The position numbers were made by a program, and so were the translations under genes. DNA of 64,000 bases, from positions 186,001-250,000 of the forward strand of contig JBPOJB010000001.1 in assembly GCA_052034005.1 (NCBI GenBank), in the 5' to 3' direction. Of the stretch, positions 16,363 to 25,228 are shown one piece after another; within the stretch, counting starts at the first letter, position 1; the number at the start of each line of letters is the position of its first letter. Origin of the DNA: JAAYDI01 sp052034005. Its GTDB lineage: Bacteria; Planctomycetota; Planctomycetia; Pirellulales; Pirellulaceae. Under the pieces are notes generated by a model. That model did not search any database. It worked only from the letters and a program-made list of their open reading frames with translations, and was not told the DNA's origin.

Positions 16363-19242
16363 GTGTACGTCCGACCCGTTCCTGTCCCTGCCTTGATGCT
16401 GGTCGCTGGAGCGCTCGTCTGGCTGAGCCCGTGCTGCGTCCGAGGCGGGTCGGGTGAGGACGCGGCGCCGCCGCCCACGCGCGCGCAGATCGAAGCGGAC
16501 TGGTTGCGGCAGGACATCGTGCGGAGCGCCGCGGCGGTCGCGCCCGAGGAGGACGCGGTCGGCGGATGCGACGGAGTGAAGAACGGCGAGTGGGGTTTCC
16601 ACACGGCGCTCGAAAGCGACCCCTGGTGGCAGATCGATCTGGGTGCCGTGCGGCCGGTGGACCGGATCGTGGTCTACAACCGCTGCGATCACACGGCCGG
16701 CCGCGCCGTGCACCTAGCGGTGTTGTTCTCCACGTGCGGAACGGACTTCCAGTTGGTCTATCGGCATGATGGCACGCTGTTCCTGGGGCAGTCGGATGGC
16801 GCGCCGTTGACGATCGCGCTCGGCGGCCGACCGGCTCGTTACGTCCGGCTGCAGGTGCCGGGCAACAACTGCCTGCACCTGGACGAGGTGGAGATCTACG
16901 CCGCGGACGCCGACCGGAACATCGCGCTCGGGCGGCCCGCGACGCAGAGCAGCGTCTGCGAATGGTCGACGCGCAAGGGGGCGGCCCACGGCGACAGCTA
17001 TCCGACTCTGGAGGTCATCCAGCGAGGGCTGCGCTTGGCGGCGAACCTGCGGCAGTTGGCCGGCCGGTTGGAAGCGGCGTCGCCCGCGGCGCCGGGCCTG
17101 CACGGCGTGCTGGACGCGGAATCGGAAACGCTTCAGCAGGTCCAGGCGGCGGTCGAGCAGCTGCCGGCTGACGCGCCCGATGCCCGCCGGCGCGAGCTGT
17201 ACATGCGGGCGCGTTTCGCGGTGCGCCGACTGGCGCTGGCCAACCCGCTGCTCGACTTCGACGATCTGATCCTGGTTCGGGGCGCGCCGGGCACGTGGTC
17301 GCACATGTCGGACCAGTACCTGGGCTGGTGGTCGCAGCCAGGTGGCGGACTCTACGTGCTGCATGATTTCAAGTCGGACCAGCCGCAGCTGCAGTGCCTG
17401 ACCGGGAGTCTTCCGCCCGGCAACATCCTGCGTCCCGACATCTCGTATGACGGCCGGCGGATCCTGTTCGCCTGGTGCCGGCACTATCCGGGCCTGAGCG
17501 ACTGGCCCGACAAGCTCGACAAGTCGCGTTTGCCGGAAGACTCCTTCTATCACTTGTACGAAGTGCAGATCGACGGCGGGGGGCTGCGTCAGTTGACGCG
17601 CGGCAAGTACAACGATTTCGACGGCCGGTACCTGCCCAACGGCGACATCGTATTCTGTTCCACGCGTCGCGGCCAGGCGATCCAGTGCAGCGCGGATTCC
17701 GCGGCCGCGACGTTGACGAACCCTGCGCTGCCGGAATCCTATGTCCGCTGCGGTGGCGGGCCTGAGCGGCCGTGTGCCGTGTACACGCTGCACGCGATGG
17801 ATGCCGCCGGCCGGAACTTGCGGCCGATCTCGGCGTTCGAGATGTTCGAATGGACTCCCAGCATCGATGACCAGGGACGCATTCTCTACTCGCGCTGGGA
17901 CTATGTCGATCGCTATGGGCAGAACAACATGGGGCTCTGGTCGACGCTGCCGGACGGCACGGGGGTGCAGGCGGTGTACGGCAACTTCACGCGCAACCCC
18001 GAGTGTTTCTTTGAAGCCCGTTCGATCCCGGGCTCGCGCAGGATCGTTTTCACCGCCTCCGGCCACCATTCGATCACCGCCGGCAGCCTGGTCCTGTTGG
18101 ATACGCGGTACGGGCCCGACTCGGCCGCGGCGCTCACGCGATTGACCCCCGAGGTCCCGTTCCCCGAATCGGAAGGTCGCCCCGCGACCTACTATGCGAA
18201 TCCGTATCCGCTCTCAGAGGACCATTATCTCGTGGCCTGGAGCGATCGCGCACTGCGTTTCCAAGGTGAGGTGAATGATACGGCCGCGCTGGGCGTGTAT
18301 TTGTACGATGCGTTCGGCAACTTGAATCTCATCTACCGCGATCCCGCGCTGGGCAGTCAATACCCGCTGCCTGTGCGTCCGCGTCCGCGCCCGCCGGTGG
18401 TCGGTCAACAGGGAACGACGGTCGGCCAGGAAGCCCGGCTGTTGTTGTCGAACGTCGACGCGGGACTCGACGGCGTGGCGCCCGGTACGATCAAGCGACT
18501 GCGCGTGATCGGACTGCCGCTCAAGACGCATCCGACGATGGACGCGCCTTCGATCGGCGTGACCGGCCACGACAACGGGCGATATGTCCTGGGCACGGTC
18601 CCCGTCGAGTCGGACGGCTCCGCCTGGTTCCGCGTCCCGGCCGGTGTCACGCTGTACTTCCAGGCGTTGGACGAGTCGGGCATGGCGGTGCAGACGATGC
18701 GGAGCGGCATCTATTTGCAGCCGGGACAGACTCAGACTTGTATCGGCTGCCACGAGCCCCGCACGACGGCGCCAGCCAATCAGGTGGTACGGGCGGTGCG
18801 GCGCGAGCCGTCGTTGCTTACGCCCGGACCGGAAGGTTCCTGGCCGCTCGATTATGCGGCGCTCGTGCAACCGGTGCTCGATCAGCGCTGCGTCAGTTGC
18901 CACGCGCCTGCTGCGGAAGGCGCCGCGTTTGATCTGACACCCGCGCGTTCATACGACGCGCTGGTGAGCTATGGATCCCCCAGCCTCAAAGACCTGGTCA
19001 TCCAGCGCTTTCACGAGCAGCGGTCCGTGGCAGGGCAATGCGAAGCGAGTATGAACCCCGTGCTCAAGCTGCTTCGACAAGGCCATTACGGCGTGCACCT
19101 CTCGCCCGACGACTGGGCGCGGCTGATCACCTGGATGGATACGCTGGGCCAGCGTGCTGGATCGTTCAGTATCGAGCAGGAGCGGCAGCTGCGTCAGTTC
19201 CGCGCGCAATTGGCCGACTTGCTGGCCGCTCCGGAGGACTGA
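16363..19242 (+). CDS. HzsA-related secreted protein with discoidin-like domain and two CXXCH motifs
   Basis: A 959-residue exported multidomain protein. I choose GTG 16363 because AGGAG precedes it by six bases and a signal peptide follows (PALMLVAGALVWLSPCCV). Residues about 60-180 form a discoidin (F5/8 type C)-like domain (DPWWQIDLGAVRPVDRIVVY ... LHLDEVEIYAAD). A TolB-like propeller follows (ISYDGRRILFAWC, YLPNGDIVFCSTRRGQAI). The later beta domain resembles the middle region of hydrazine synthase alpha (HzsA-related proteins). CIGCH at about 793-797 and CVSCH at about 843-847 are c-type heme-binding motifs. These planctomycete relatives have no known reaction and are not evidence for anammox. 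A paralogue lies at 47302-50571. Confidence 0.8.
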   Translation: MYVRPVPVPALMLVAGALVWLSPCCVRGGSGEDAAPPPTRAQIEADWLRQDIVRSAAAVAPEEDAVGGCDGVKNGEWGFHTALESDPWWQIDLGAVRPVDRIVVYNRCDHTAGRAVHLAVLFSTCGTDFQLVYRHDGTLFLGQSDGAPLTIALGGRPARYVRLQVPGNNCLHLDEVEIYAADADRNIALGRPATQSSVCEWSTRKGAAHGDSYPTLEVIQRGLRLAANLRQLAGRLEAASPAAPGLHGVLDAESETLQQVQAAVEQLPADAPDARRRELYMRARFAVRRLALANPLLDFDDLILVRGAPGTWSHMSDQYLGWWSQPGGGLYVLHDFKSDQPQLQCLTGSLPPGNILRPDISYDGRRILFAWCRHYPGLSDWPDKLDKSRLPEDSFYHLYEVQIDGGGLRQLTRGKYNDFDGRYLPNGDIVFCSTRRGQAIQCSADSAAATLTNPALPESYVRCGGGPERPCAVYTLHAMDAAGRNLRPISAFEMFEWTPSIDDQGRILYSRWDYVDRYGQNNMGLWSTLPDGTGVQAVYGNFTRNPECFFEARSIPGSRRIVFTASGHHSITAGSLVLLDTRYGPDSAAALTRLTPEVPFPESEGRPATYYANPYPLSEDHYLVAWSDRALRFQGEVNDTAALGVYLYDAFGNLNLIYRDPALGSQYPLPVRPRPRPPVVGQQGTTVGQEARLLLSNVDAGLDGVAPGTIKRLRVIGLPLKTHPTMDAPSIGVTGHDNGRYVLGTVPVESDGSAWFRVPAGVTLYFQALDESGMAVQTMRSGIYLQPGQTQTCIGCHEPRTTAPANQVVRAVRREPSLLTPGPEGSWPLDYAALVQPVLDQRCVSCHAPAAEGAAFDLTPARSYDALVSYGSPSLKDLVIQRFHEQRSVAGQCEASMNPVLKLLRQGHYGVHLSPDDWARLITWMDTLGQRAGSFSIEQERQLRQFRAQLADLLAAPED

Positions 19243-19291
19243 TATGACTTCCAGGTGAAAATCGAATAGCGACAGGTGGTGGTCGCGGCTC

Positions 19292-19314
19292 AGGGCACGG
19301 CCCTCGCATTTTTT
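19292..19314 (+). terminator. Weak candidate intrinsic terminator
   Basis: AGGGC-ACG-GCCCT forms a 5-bp GC-rich stem, and six T residues follow after four bases. It lies 50 bases after the HzsA-related gene and just before the next gene. The stem is short, so termination would be partial at best. Confidence 0.3.
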
Positions 19315-19340
19315 CCTCTGATCCGAACTGGAGCTACATC

Positions 19341-20954
19341 ATGAACGACCGTACGCGCATCCTGGCCACGGCCATATGGATTCTGCTTCCGACCGCCTGG
19401 TTGGTTGCTCAACAGTCACGGGCGCCCCAGGGGCTGGCGAGCGAACGATCACTTCCCAGTCGTTACGGGTATGTGGTGCAGGACATGTTGAAGCACTGCC
19501 AACCGCAGAAAGGTTTCTGGATCGATCTTGGGGCCGGCCAGGGTCAAGTCGCCCTGGAACTGATCGCAGCCACGGGCAATCCGGTGGTCATGGTGGATCC
19601 GGACGTCAAGGCGATGGCGAAGGGGTTGGCCGCTGCGCGCGAGAAACAGGTCGCGGATCGGTTGTTCGCCGTCGCGGGTACGGCCGAGTCCCTGCCGTTT
19701 CCGGACGACTCGGTCGATTTCGTGGCCAGTCGCGGGTCGATTTTCTTCTGGCAGGACCCGGTCCAGGGCCTGCGGGAGGTGTACCGCGTCTTGCGGCCGG
19801 GCGGCAAGGCGTACATTGGCGGCGGTGCGGGCAGCGGATACCCGGCCGAGGCGGTGGAGCAATTGATCCAAGGCCGCAAGGATCGGCTGCAGGGCGAGGA
19901 TGCCGAGAAATGGCAGCGTTTCGTGGCGCTCCGCGAACCGGAGCAGATGCGGAAGTGGGCGACGGAGGCCGGGCTGGTCAGGTTCGACGTCCTGGGCACG
20001 GGAGCGATCTCGGCGGAAGACCCGCGCGTCGGCCAGGGTGTGTGGCTGATGTTCGAGAAGAAGATCCCGGTGATCCTGGACACGGACATTGGTGGAGATA
20101 TTGACGACACGTGGGCCTTGGCGCTCCTGCTCAAGTCGCCGGAATTCGATGTCAAGCTGGTAGTGTCGGATCAGGGCGACACCGTCTACCGCGCCAAGGT
20201 CATCGCCAAGATCCTGGAGGTTGCGAATCGGACGGATATTCCCGTGGGGATTGGCGTGCGTCAGGAAGAGAGGGCCGGCCCGCAGGCACCGTGGGTCGCG
20301 GACTACGATCTGGAACGTTTTCCGGGCCAGGTGCATCAGGACGGGGTTGCGGCATTGATCGACACGATCATGAAGGCGCCCTCGCCGATCACTCTGATCT
20401 GCATCGGGCCGGTGCCCAACATCAAGGTCGCCCTGGAGCGGGAGCCTCGCATTGCCGAACGTGCGAAGTTCGTGGGCATGCATGGCAGCGTGCGGCTCGG
20501 CTACGATGGCAAGAAGACGCCCGACAAGGAGTGGAACGTGGTGGGCGACGTCGCGGCGTGCCGCAGCGCATTCACGGCCGCCTGGCCGATGACCATCACG
20601 CCGCTGGACACCTGCGGGCTCGTACGGCTCAAGGGTGAAAAATTCAATCGAATCGCGGGCTCATCGGATCCGCTGACCAAGGCCGTCCTCGAGAATTACA
20701 GGATCTGGCGGAAGGCGGGCAACCCGAACGCCAAGGAACCGGCGGAGGCGAGTTCCGTGCTGTACGACACCGTGGCGGTCTATCTGGCCATGGCGCACGA
20801 TCTGGTCGTGCTGGAAGAACTGCCGATCGCCATCACCGACGACGGGTTCACCCGGATCGAACCGCAGGCGAAACGCGTCACCTGCGCCATGGCTTGGAAA
20901 GACCTGTCTCAATTCGAGGACTTCCTGGTGGATCGCTTCACGCGGGACCAGTGA
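19341..20954 (+). CDS. Exported fusion: SAM-methyltransferase-like domain plus nucleoside hydrolase
   Basis: A 537-residue two-domain protein with a signal peptide (ILATAIWILLPTAWLVAQQ). Residues about 40-235 are a class I methyltransferase fold: WIDLGAGQGQVALELIA (SAM motif I), VVMVDPDVKAMA, FPDDSVDFVASRGSIFFWQD and VYRVLRPGGKAYIGGGAGSG. Residues about 240-537 are an inosine/uridine-preferring nucleoside hydrolase: IPVILDTDIGGDIDDTWAL contains the calcium-binding DxDxGxDxDD signature near residue 247, followed by ICIGPVPNIKVALEREP and KFVGMHGS. The hydrolase would split a ribosyl or related N-glycosidic bond. SAM is not expected outside the cytoplasm, so the first domain may bind something else or the export signal may be a membrane anchor. 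No frameshift is seen at the join. Confidence 0.8.
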   Translation: MNDRTRILATAIWILLPTAWLVAQQSRAPQGLASERSLPSRYGYVVQDMLKHCQPQKGFWIDLGAGQGQVALELIAATGNPVVMVDPDVKAMAKGLAAAREKQVADRLFAVAGTAESLPFPDDSVDFVASRGSIFFWQDPVQGLREVYRVLRPGGKAYIGGGAGSGYPAEAVEQLIQGRKDRLQGEDAEKWQRFVALREPEQMRKWATEAGLVRFDVLGTGAISAEDPRVGQGVWLMFEKKIPVILDTDIGGDIDDTWALALLLKSPEFDVKLVVSDQGDTVYRAKVIAKILEVANRTDIPVGIGVRQEERAGPQAPWVADYDLERFPGQVHQDGVAALIDTIMKAPSPITLICIGPVPNIKVALEREPRIAERAKFVGMHGSVRLGYDGKKTPDKEWNVVGDVAACRSAFTAAWPMTITPLDTCGLVRLKGEKFNRIAGSSDPLTKAVLENYRIWRKAGNPNAKEPAEASSVLYDTVAVYLAMAHDLVVLEELPIAITDDGFTRIEPQAKRVTCAMAWKDLSQFEDFLVDRFTRDQ

Positions 20955-21111
20955 TCGCCGCCAGCCCGGGTTCATGGTGGGTTCACGACGGCCGCCCGTC
21001 ACAGCGCCGGTCTGCGGCGGGCGGTCGAATCCGCCGTGCATGGATTGACGCGGCCCGTGACCGAGTGCGCTGTCCGCACAGGTGATGTAACGCGCCAAGC
21101 CCGTCGCCCAC

Positions 21112-21140
21112 TTGCGAGAGGCGATCACTTGGATGATATT
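21112..21140 (+). promoter_or_regulatory. Weak promoter candidate for the PKD-repeat gene
   Basis: TTGCGA at 21112-21117 and GATATT at 21135-21140 are 17 bases apart, about 50 bases before the ATG at 21188. Both hexamers are imperfect, so this is only a candidate. Confidence 0.25.
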
Positions 21141-21187
21141 CTGCACACAGCGGATTCCGTTGGCCTGCCACACCAGGGAGGATCACC

Positions 21188-24100
21188 ATGAGTCACGGTC
21201 TCTTGTACCGGGTAGGCGAGCTGCGGCGGCGGCGCGCCCCGCGCGCCGGCCGCGCCATGTCTGGACGCGCGACCCGCACACGGCGTTTGCTCGGCGAACG
21301 CCTGGAAGCGCGGCACCTCTTGACGCTCGGTTTGTCGGCCCCCATGTCGTTCTTCGTGGATGCCGGGCCGGACCTCACCGCCGACGAAGGCAGTGTGGTC
21401 ACCGGCGTCGGATCGGTCAGTGATGTGGGATCACAGAATTGGTCGGCAACAGTGAACTACGGCGACGGTTCCGGTACCGCGCCTCTGGCAATCAACGCGG
21501 ACCGCACCTTCCAGTGGAGCCACGTGTTCGCCGACAACGGCAGGTTCCCGGTGACGGTGACCGTGTCGATCAACGGCGACGAGCCGCTGGTAGCTGTTGA
21601 TACCGTCGAAGTGGTCGTCCACAACGTGGCGCCGAGCCTCTTCGTATGCGGGCGAAGGACCGTCCCGGAAGGCAGCCTGCTGAGCATTCAGGACATGGGC
21701 ATGTTCACGGACCCCGGCTTCACCTGGGCGGCAGGTGGTACGGCCGAGACGTTCAGATACAGCATCGATTGGGGTGACGGGTCCGCGCTGGACACGGGCG
21801 ACGCGACCGTCGACATCCCCGGCGGTCCTGGAAGGCTGACGCGCGGCACGTTCGACGGCGCACACACGTATGTCGACGATGGCCAGTACACGGTCTTGCT
21901 GACGGTCCGAGACGATGACGACGGCGTCTCGGCGGCGCGCTGGGTGACCGTGGTCGTCACGAACGCTCCGCCGGTGATCACGGGCGCGACCTTGGACAAG
22001 AATGTCATCTTCGAAAGCGAGTCGGTGGTGCTGACCGGCACATTCACGGATGCGGGCGCCCATGATACGCACACGGCCGTGGTCGATTGGGGAGACGGTC
22101 AGGTGTCGAATGCCGTGATCGATCCGGCTGCACGCACCTTCACGGCGACACACCAGTATGTCGGCAGCCCTGCGACGACGCCGCCGCGATACCCGATCCG
22201 GGTAACGGTGCAGGACAACGGCGGCGCGACGGATACCGAGACTCTGTTGGTGACGGTCAACCCGGCACCGCCGGTGGTCCATGCCGGTCCGGACCAAGCG
22301 GCGAGTGAGGGGCAGAGCGTGGCGTTCTCCGGTTCGTTTACGGACCCGAGCGTGAACGACACCCATACGTTTCTCTGGGATTTCGGCGACGGCACCACGG
22401 ATACCACATCCCTGACACCGACACACGTGTACGCGGATAATGGAACGTACACCGTGACGTTGACGGTGACGGACAGCACGCGCCTGTCGGCAAGTGACAC
22501 GCTGACTGTCGTGGTGTCGAACGTGAGCCCGACGCTCACGGTGCCGGCCGCCCAGACCGTGGCCGAAGGTGCGTTGCTGAGCTTGCCGCAGATTGGCCAA
22601 TTCACCGATCCGGGGTTCACGCGCGCGTCGGCCGGGATACACGAGACCTTCACCTACTCGATCGATTGGGGTGACGGGACGGCGGTCAACACGGGCAGCG
22701 TGACGGCGGTGGAGCAGGGCAGTGCGGGGGTCTTGACCAGCGGTTCGTTCGACGGCAGCCACACGTACGCCGACAACGGGACCTACTCGGTGACTGTGAC
22801 GGTGGCGGATGACGACGGCGGCACGGCCAGCGCGAGCCTGCAAGTGGTGGTCACCAACGTGGCTCCCACGCTCCGGGTGATCGGCAATCAATCGGCGATC
22901 GTCGGTCAACCGCTCAGCCTCACCAACATCGGTACGTTCACGGACCCCGGGTTCGACAATGCCCTGAATCCAGGTCCGGAGAAGACCGAGACATTCACCT
23001 ATTCGATCAATTGGGGCGATGGCTCACCGGCTTCGACCGGATCGGCCGGGATCGATCAGGCCGGGTCTCCGGGCGTGCTCACAACCGGTTCGTTTGACGG
23101 CAGCCACACCTACGCGTCGGAAGGCACCTTCCAGGTGATAGTGCGCGTCACGGACGATGATGGCGGTTTCGACGAGCAGTCGTTCGACGTGGTGGTGGCG
23201 GCGGAGGCTGAGCCGGAGGGCCGGGGCGGTGACGAGCTCCTGGACCGAAGATCAGCATCGGCAGGCGGCTCGGACGCGGAGCCGCCGGCGAGTGTGGCGG
23301 CTGCGGCGGCCACGGACGGTGCCCGCCCCAGAGCGGCGGAGAACGAAGCGCCGACCGTGTGGGGGCCCGGGAATCTGGCCATTGAGGAGGGGCCGTTCAG
23401 CGCATCTCCGTTGGCGCAGTTCCTGGACATGGATAGCAGCGGTCCCTTCGCCTACTCGATTGACTGGGGCGACGGCTCGCCCGCGACCACTGGGACCGCC
23501 CGCATCGAAGTGCCTGGGCCACCCAGCTTCGGATCGTTCGACGGCAGCCACATCTACGCCGATGATGGAGTATACGATCTGGCCGTGACGGTCATCGACG
23601 AGCAGGGGGCGGAGACCACCGAGGTGTTTGAAGTGACGGTCAGCAACGTGTTGCCGCAGCTCAAGGATGTCGTGGTGACCACACCGATCAGCGAGGGAGG
23701 CATCGCCACGCTTACCGGCACCATCGTGGACCCGGGCGCGGGAGACACGCACGTGCTGGTTGTTGCCTGGGGTGACGGAACGACCGACACCTTCCACTAT
23801 GGCGCGGGGACCGCAGCATTTCGCGAAACATATCGGTACCGGAATAATCAGGCGCTGGATGCGCCCTACATCATCCAGCTGGCGCTGACAGACGATGACG
23901 CACCGGGCCACCCGACCACGGCGGAACTGCCGATCGTCGTCAAGAACATGCCACCCACGGCGGTCGATGACATCTACACGCACATCGGCGGTGGCGACCT
24001 GGTTGTGAGTGCCGAGCAGGGCGTGCTGGCGAACGACACGGATCCTGGCGAGGATCTGATCACCGTGCTTGCATACGGCGCGCCCACGGTGGGGACGCTG

Positions 24101-25228
24101 GTGGGGAATCCGGATGGTTCGTTCGTGTATACGCCGCCGAGCGCCGATTTCTCGGGGGTGGTGCGGTTCACCTATACGGCGGTAGACAGCGACGGAGCGG
24201 TCTCCGCGCGCGCGGCCACTGTCACGATCGACAGCGCTCTGCGCGGCAGCATCTCGGGGTTCGTCACCATACCGTTCGCCACCACGAGCTCAACGTTTTC
24301 GTCGATCGGCGTTCCCGGCGTGACGATCACGCTGACGGAACATGCCACGGGCCACGTCGTGAGGACCACGACGCTCACCGGTGACGACGGCTCGTACTAC
24401 TTTGGCGGCCTGCGGGTCGGGACGTATACCGTGACGGAGACTCAACCGGCTGCCTTGATGCCCGGCGGCACGAATACGCATCAGGTCGTGGTCAATGCGG
24501 ACGAGCCGCGGACCGGGGTGGATTTCGTGGACGGTTGGCTGCGCAACCAGACCATATCGATGCGCAATTACTTCGCCTCGGCGCCGCCGCTGGCCAGCCT
24601 GCTGACGCCGATCCATATCCGAGAGCTGATCGCACGTGGCGAAGAGCAAGCGGGTCGCGCGGCGCAAGCGGCCGCGATCCGTGCGGGTGGTTCGCAGACG
24701 ACGGTCTTCATCACCGGTACGGCAGGCGACGATACGATCGAGCTGGCGGCCGGTCCGACGCATCACAAGGCATCCGTGAACGGCTATCCGTTCGTATTCA
24801 ACGCGTCCGAGGTCGAGTCGTTCCAGATCGACGGTCTTGGCGGCCGTGACAGCATATCGCTTGTCGGGTCTCCTTCGGCCGACCTGGCCGTGCTGCGCCC
24901 TGTTCCCCACTCCAGCACGCTGCAATTGCCGGACTATACGCTGCGCGGGAGCGCCTACCTGGTGACGATCACCAACGTCGAAGACGTGACTGTCCGCGGG
25001 GGCGGCGGCTATGACCGCGCATACCTCTACGATTCGCCCGGCAATGACCTGCTTGAACTCAATGGCCCATCCGCGCGGCTCGCGTCATGGGGCACCAACG
25101 ACTACTCGCTTGAGGTGATCGACTTCGACTGGGTCCAGGCATCGGGAACCGCGGGCGGCCGGAACTCCCTGCACCTCGACGGCGCCGTCGATTTCGTCTT
25201 CAGGATGGAAGGCGATTGGCTGAGTTGA
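21188..25228 (+). CDS. Giant PKD-repeat surface protein with LEPR-XLL-like N-terminus
   Basis: A 1346-residue predicted surface protein. ATG 21188 has GGGAGG upstream. The Arg-rich N-terminus ends in GERLEARHLLT, a LEPR-XLL-like motif found on large exported planctomycete proteins. Six or more PKD-type domains follow from about residue 55 to 900, each with a WGDGS/WGDGT core and a SHTYADNG-like strand (for example YSIDWGDGSALDTGD, SFDGSHTYADNGTYSV). Next are a cadherin-like/Big_9 domain (PPTAVDDIYTHIGGGDLVV ... SFVYTPPSADFSGVVRFTYT) and an SdrD/Cna-B-like domain (GVPGVTITLTEHATG ... DDGSYYFGGLRVGTYTVTE). The C-terminal 230 residues have hemolysin-like strands (TAGDDTIELAAG). A role in adhesion or matrix is inferred. 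Its last 144 bases overlap the opposite-strand gene. Confidence 0.85.
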   Translation: MSHGLLYRVGELRRRRAPRAGRAMSGRATRTRRLLGERLEARHLLTLGLSAPMSFFVDAGPDLTADEGSVVTGVGSVSDVGSQNWSATVNYGDGSGTAPLAINADRTFQWSHVFADNGRFPVTVTVSINGDEPLVAVDTVEVVVHNVAPSLFVCGRRTVPEGSLLSIQDMGMFTDPGFTWAAGGTAETFRYSIDWGDGSALDTGDATVDIPGGPGRLTRGTFDGAHTYVDDGQYTVLLTVRDDDDGVSAARWVTVVVTNAPPVITGATLDKNVIFESESVVLTGTFTDAGAHDTHTAVVDWGDGQVSNAVIDPAARTFTATHQYVGSPATTPPRYPIRVTVQDNGGATDTETLLVTVNPAPPVVHAGPDQAASEGQSVAFSGSFTDPSVNDTHTFLWDFGDGTTDTTSLTPTHVYADNGTYTVTLTVTDSTRLSASDTLTVVVSNVSPTLTVPAAQTVAEGALLSLPQIGQFTDPGFTRASAGIHETFTYSIDWGDGTAVNTGSVTAVEQGSAGVLTSGSFDGSHTYADNGTYSVTVTVADDDGGTASASLQVVVTNVAPTLRVIGNQSAIVGQPLSLTNIGTFTDPGFDNALNPGPEKTETFTYSINWGDGSPASTGSAGIDQAGSPGVLTTGSFDGSHTYASEGTFQVIVRVTDDDGGFDEQSFDVVVAAEAEPEGRGGDELLDRRSASAGGSDAEPPASVAAAAATDGARPRAAENEAPTVWGPGNLAIEEGPFSASPLAQFLDMDSSGPFAYSIDWGDGSPATTGTARIEVPGPPSFGSFDGSHIYADDGVYDLAVTVIDEQGAETTEVFEVTVSNVLPQLKDVVVTTPISEGGIATLTGTIVDPGAGDTHVLVVAWGDGTTDTFHYGAGTAAFRETYRYRNNQALDAPYIIQLALTDDDAPGHPTTAELPIVVKNMPPTAVDDIYTHIGGGDLVVSAEQGVLANDTDPGEDLITVLAYGAPTVGTLVGNPDGSFVYTPPSADFSGVVRFTYTAVDSDGAVSARAATVTIDSALRGSISGFVTIPFATTSSTFSSIGVPGVTITLTEHATGHVVRTTTLTGDDGSYYFGGLRVGTYTVTETQPAALMPGGTNTHQVVVNADEPRTGVDFVDGWLRNQTISMRNYFASAPPLASLLTPIHIRELIARGEEQAGRAAQAAAIRAGGSQTTVFITGTAGDDTIELAAGPTHHKASVNGYPFVFNASEVESFQIDGLGGRDSISLVGSPSADLAVLRPVPHSSTLQLPDYTLRGSAYLVTITNVEDVTVRGGGGYDRAYLYDSPGNDLLELNGPSARLASWGTNDYSLEVIDFDWVQASGTAGGRNSLHLDGAVDFVFRMEGDWLS

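Noticed and set aside
16363..19242. Hydrazine synthase, that is anammox metabolism
   Set aside because: The resemblance covers only architecture and heme-type motifs. Many non-anammox planctomycetes have such HzsA-related proteins, and no other anammox gene is in the window.
21188..23700. Tandem DNA repeat array
   Set aside because: The repeated WGDGS and SHTYADNG segments come from PKD protein domains and are too diverged at base level to be a recent DNA repeat.
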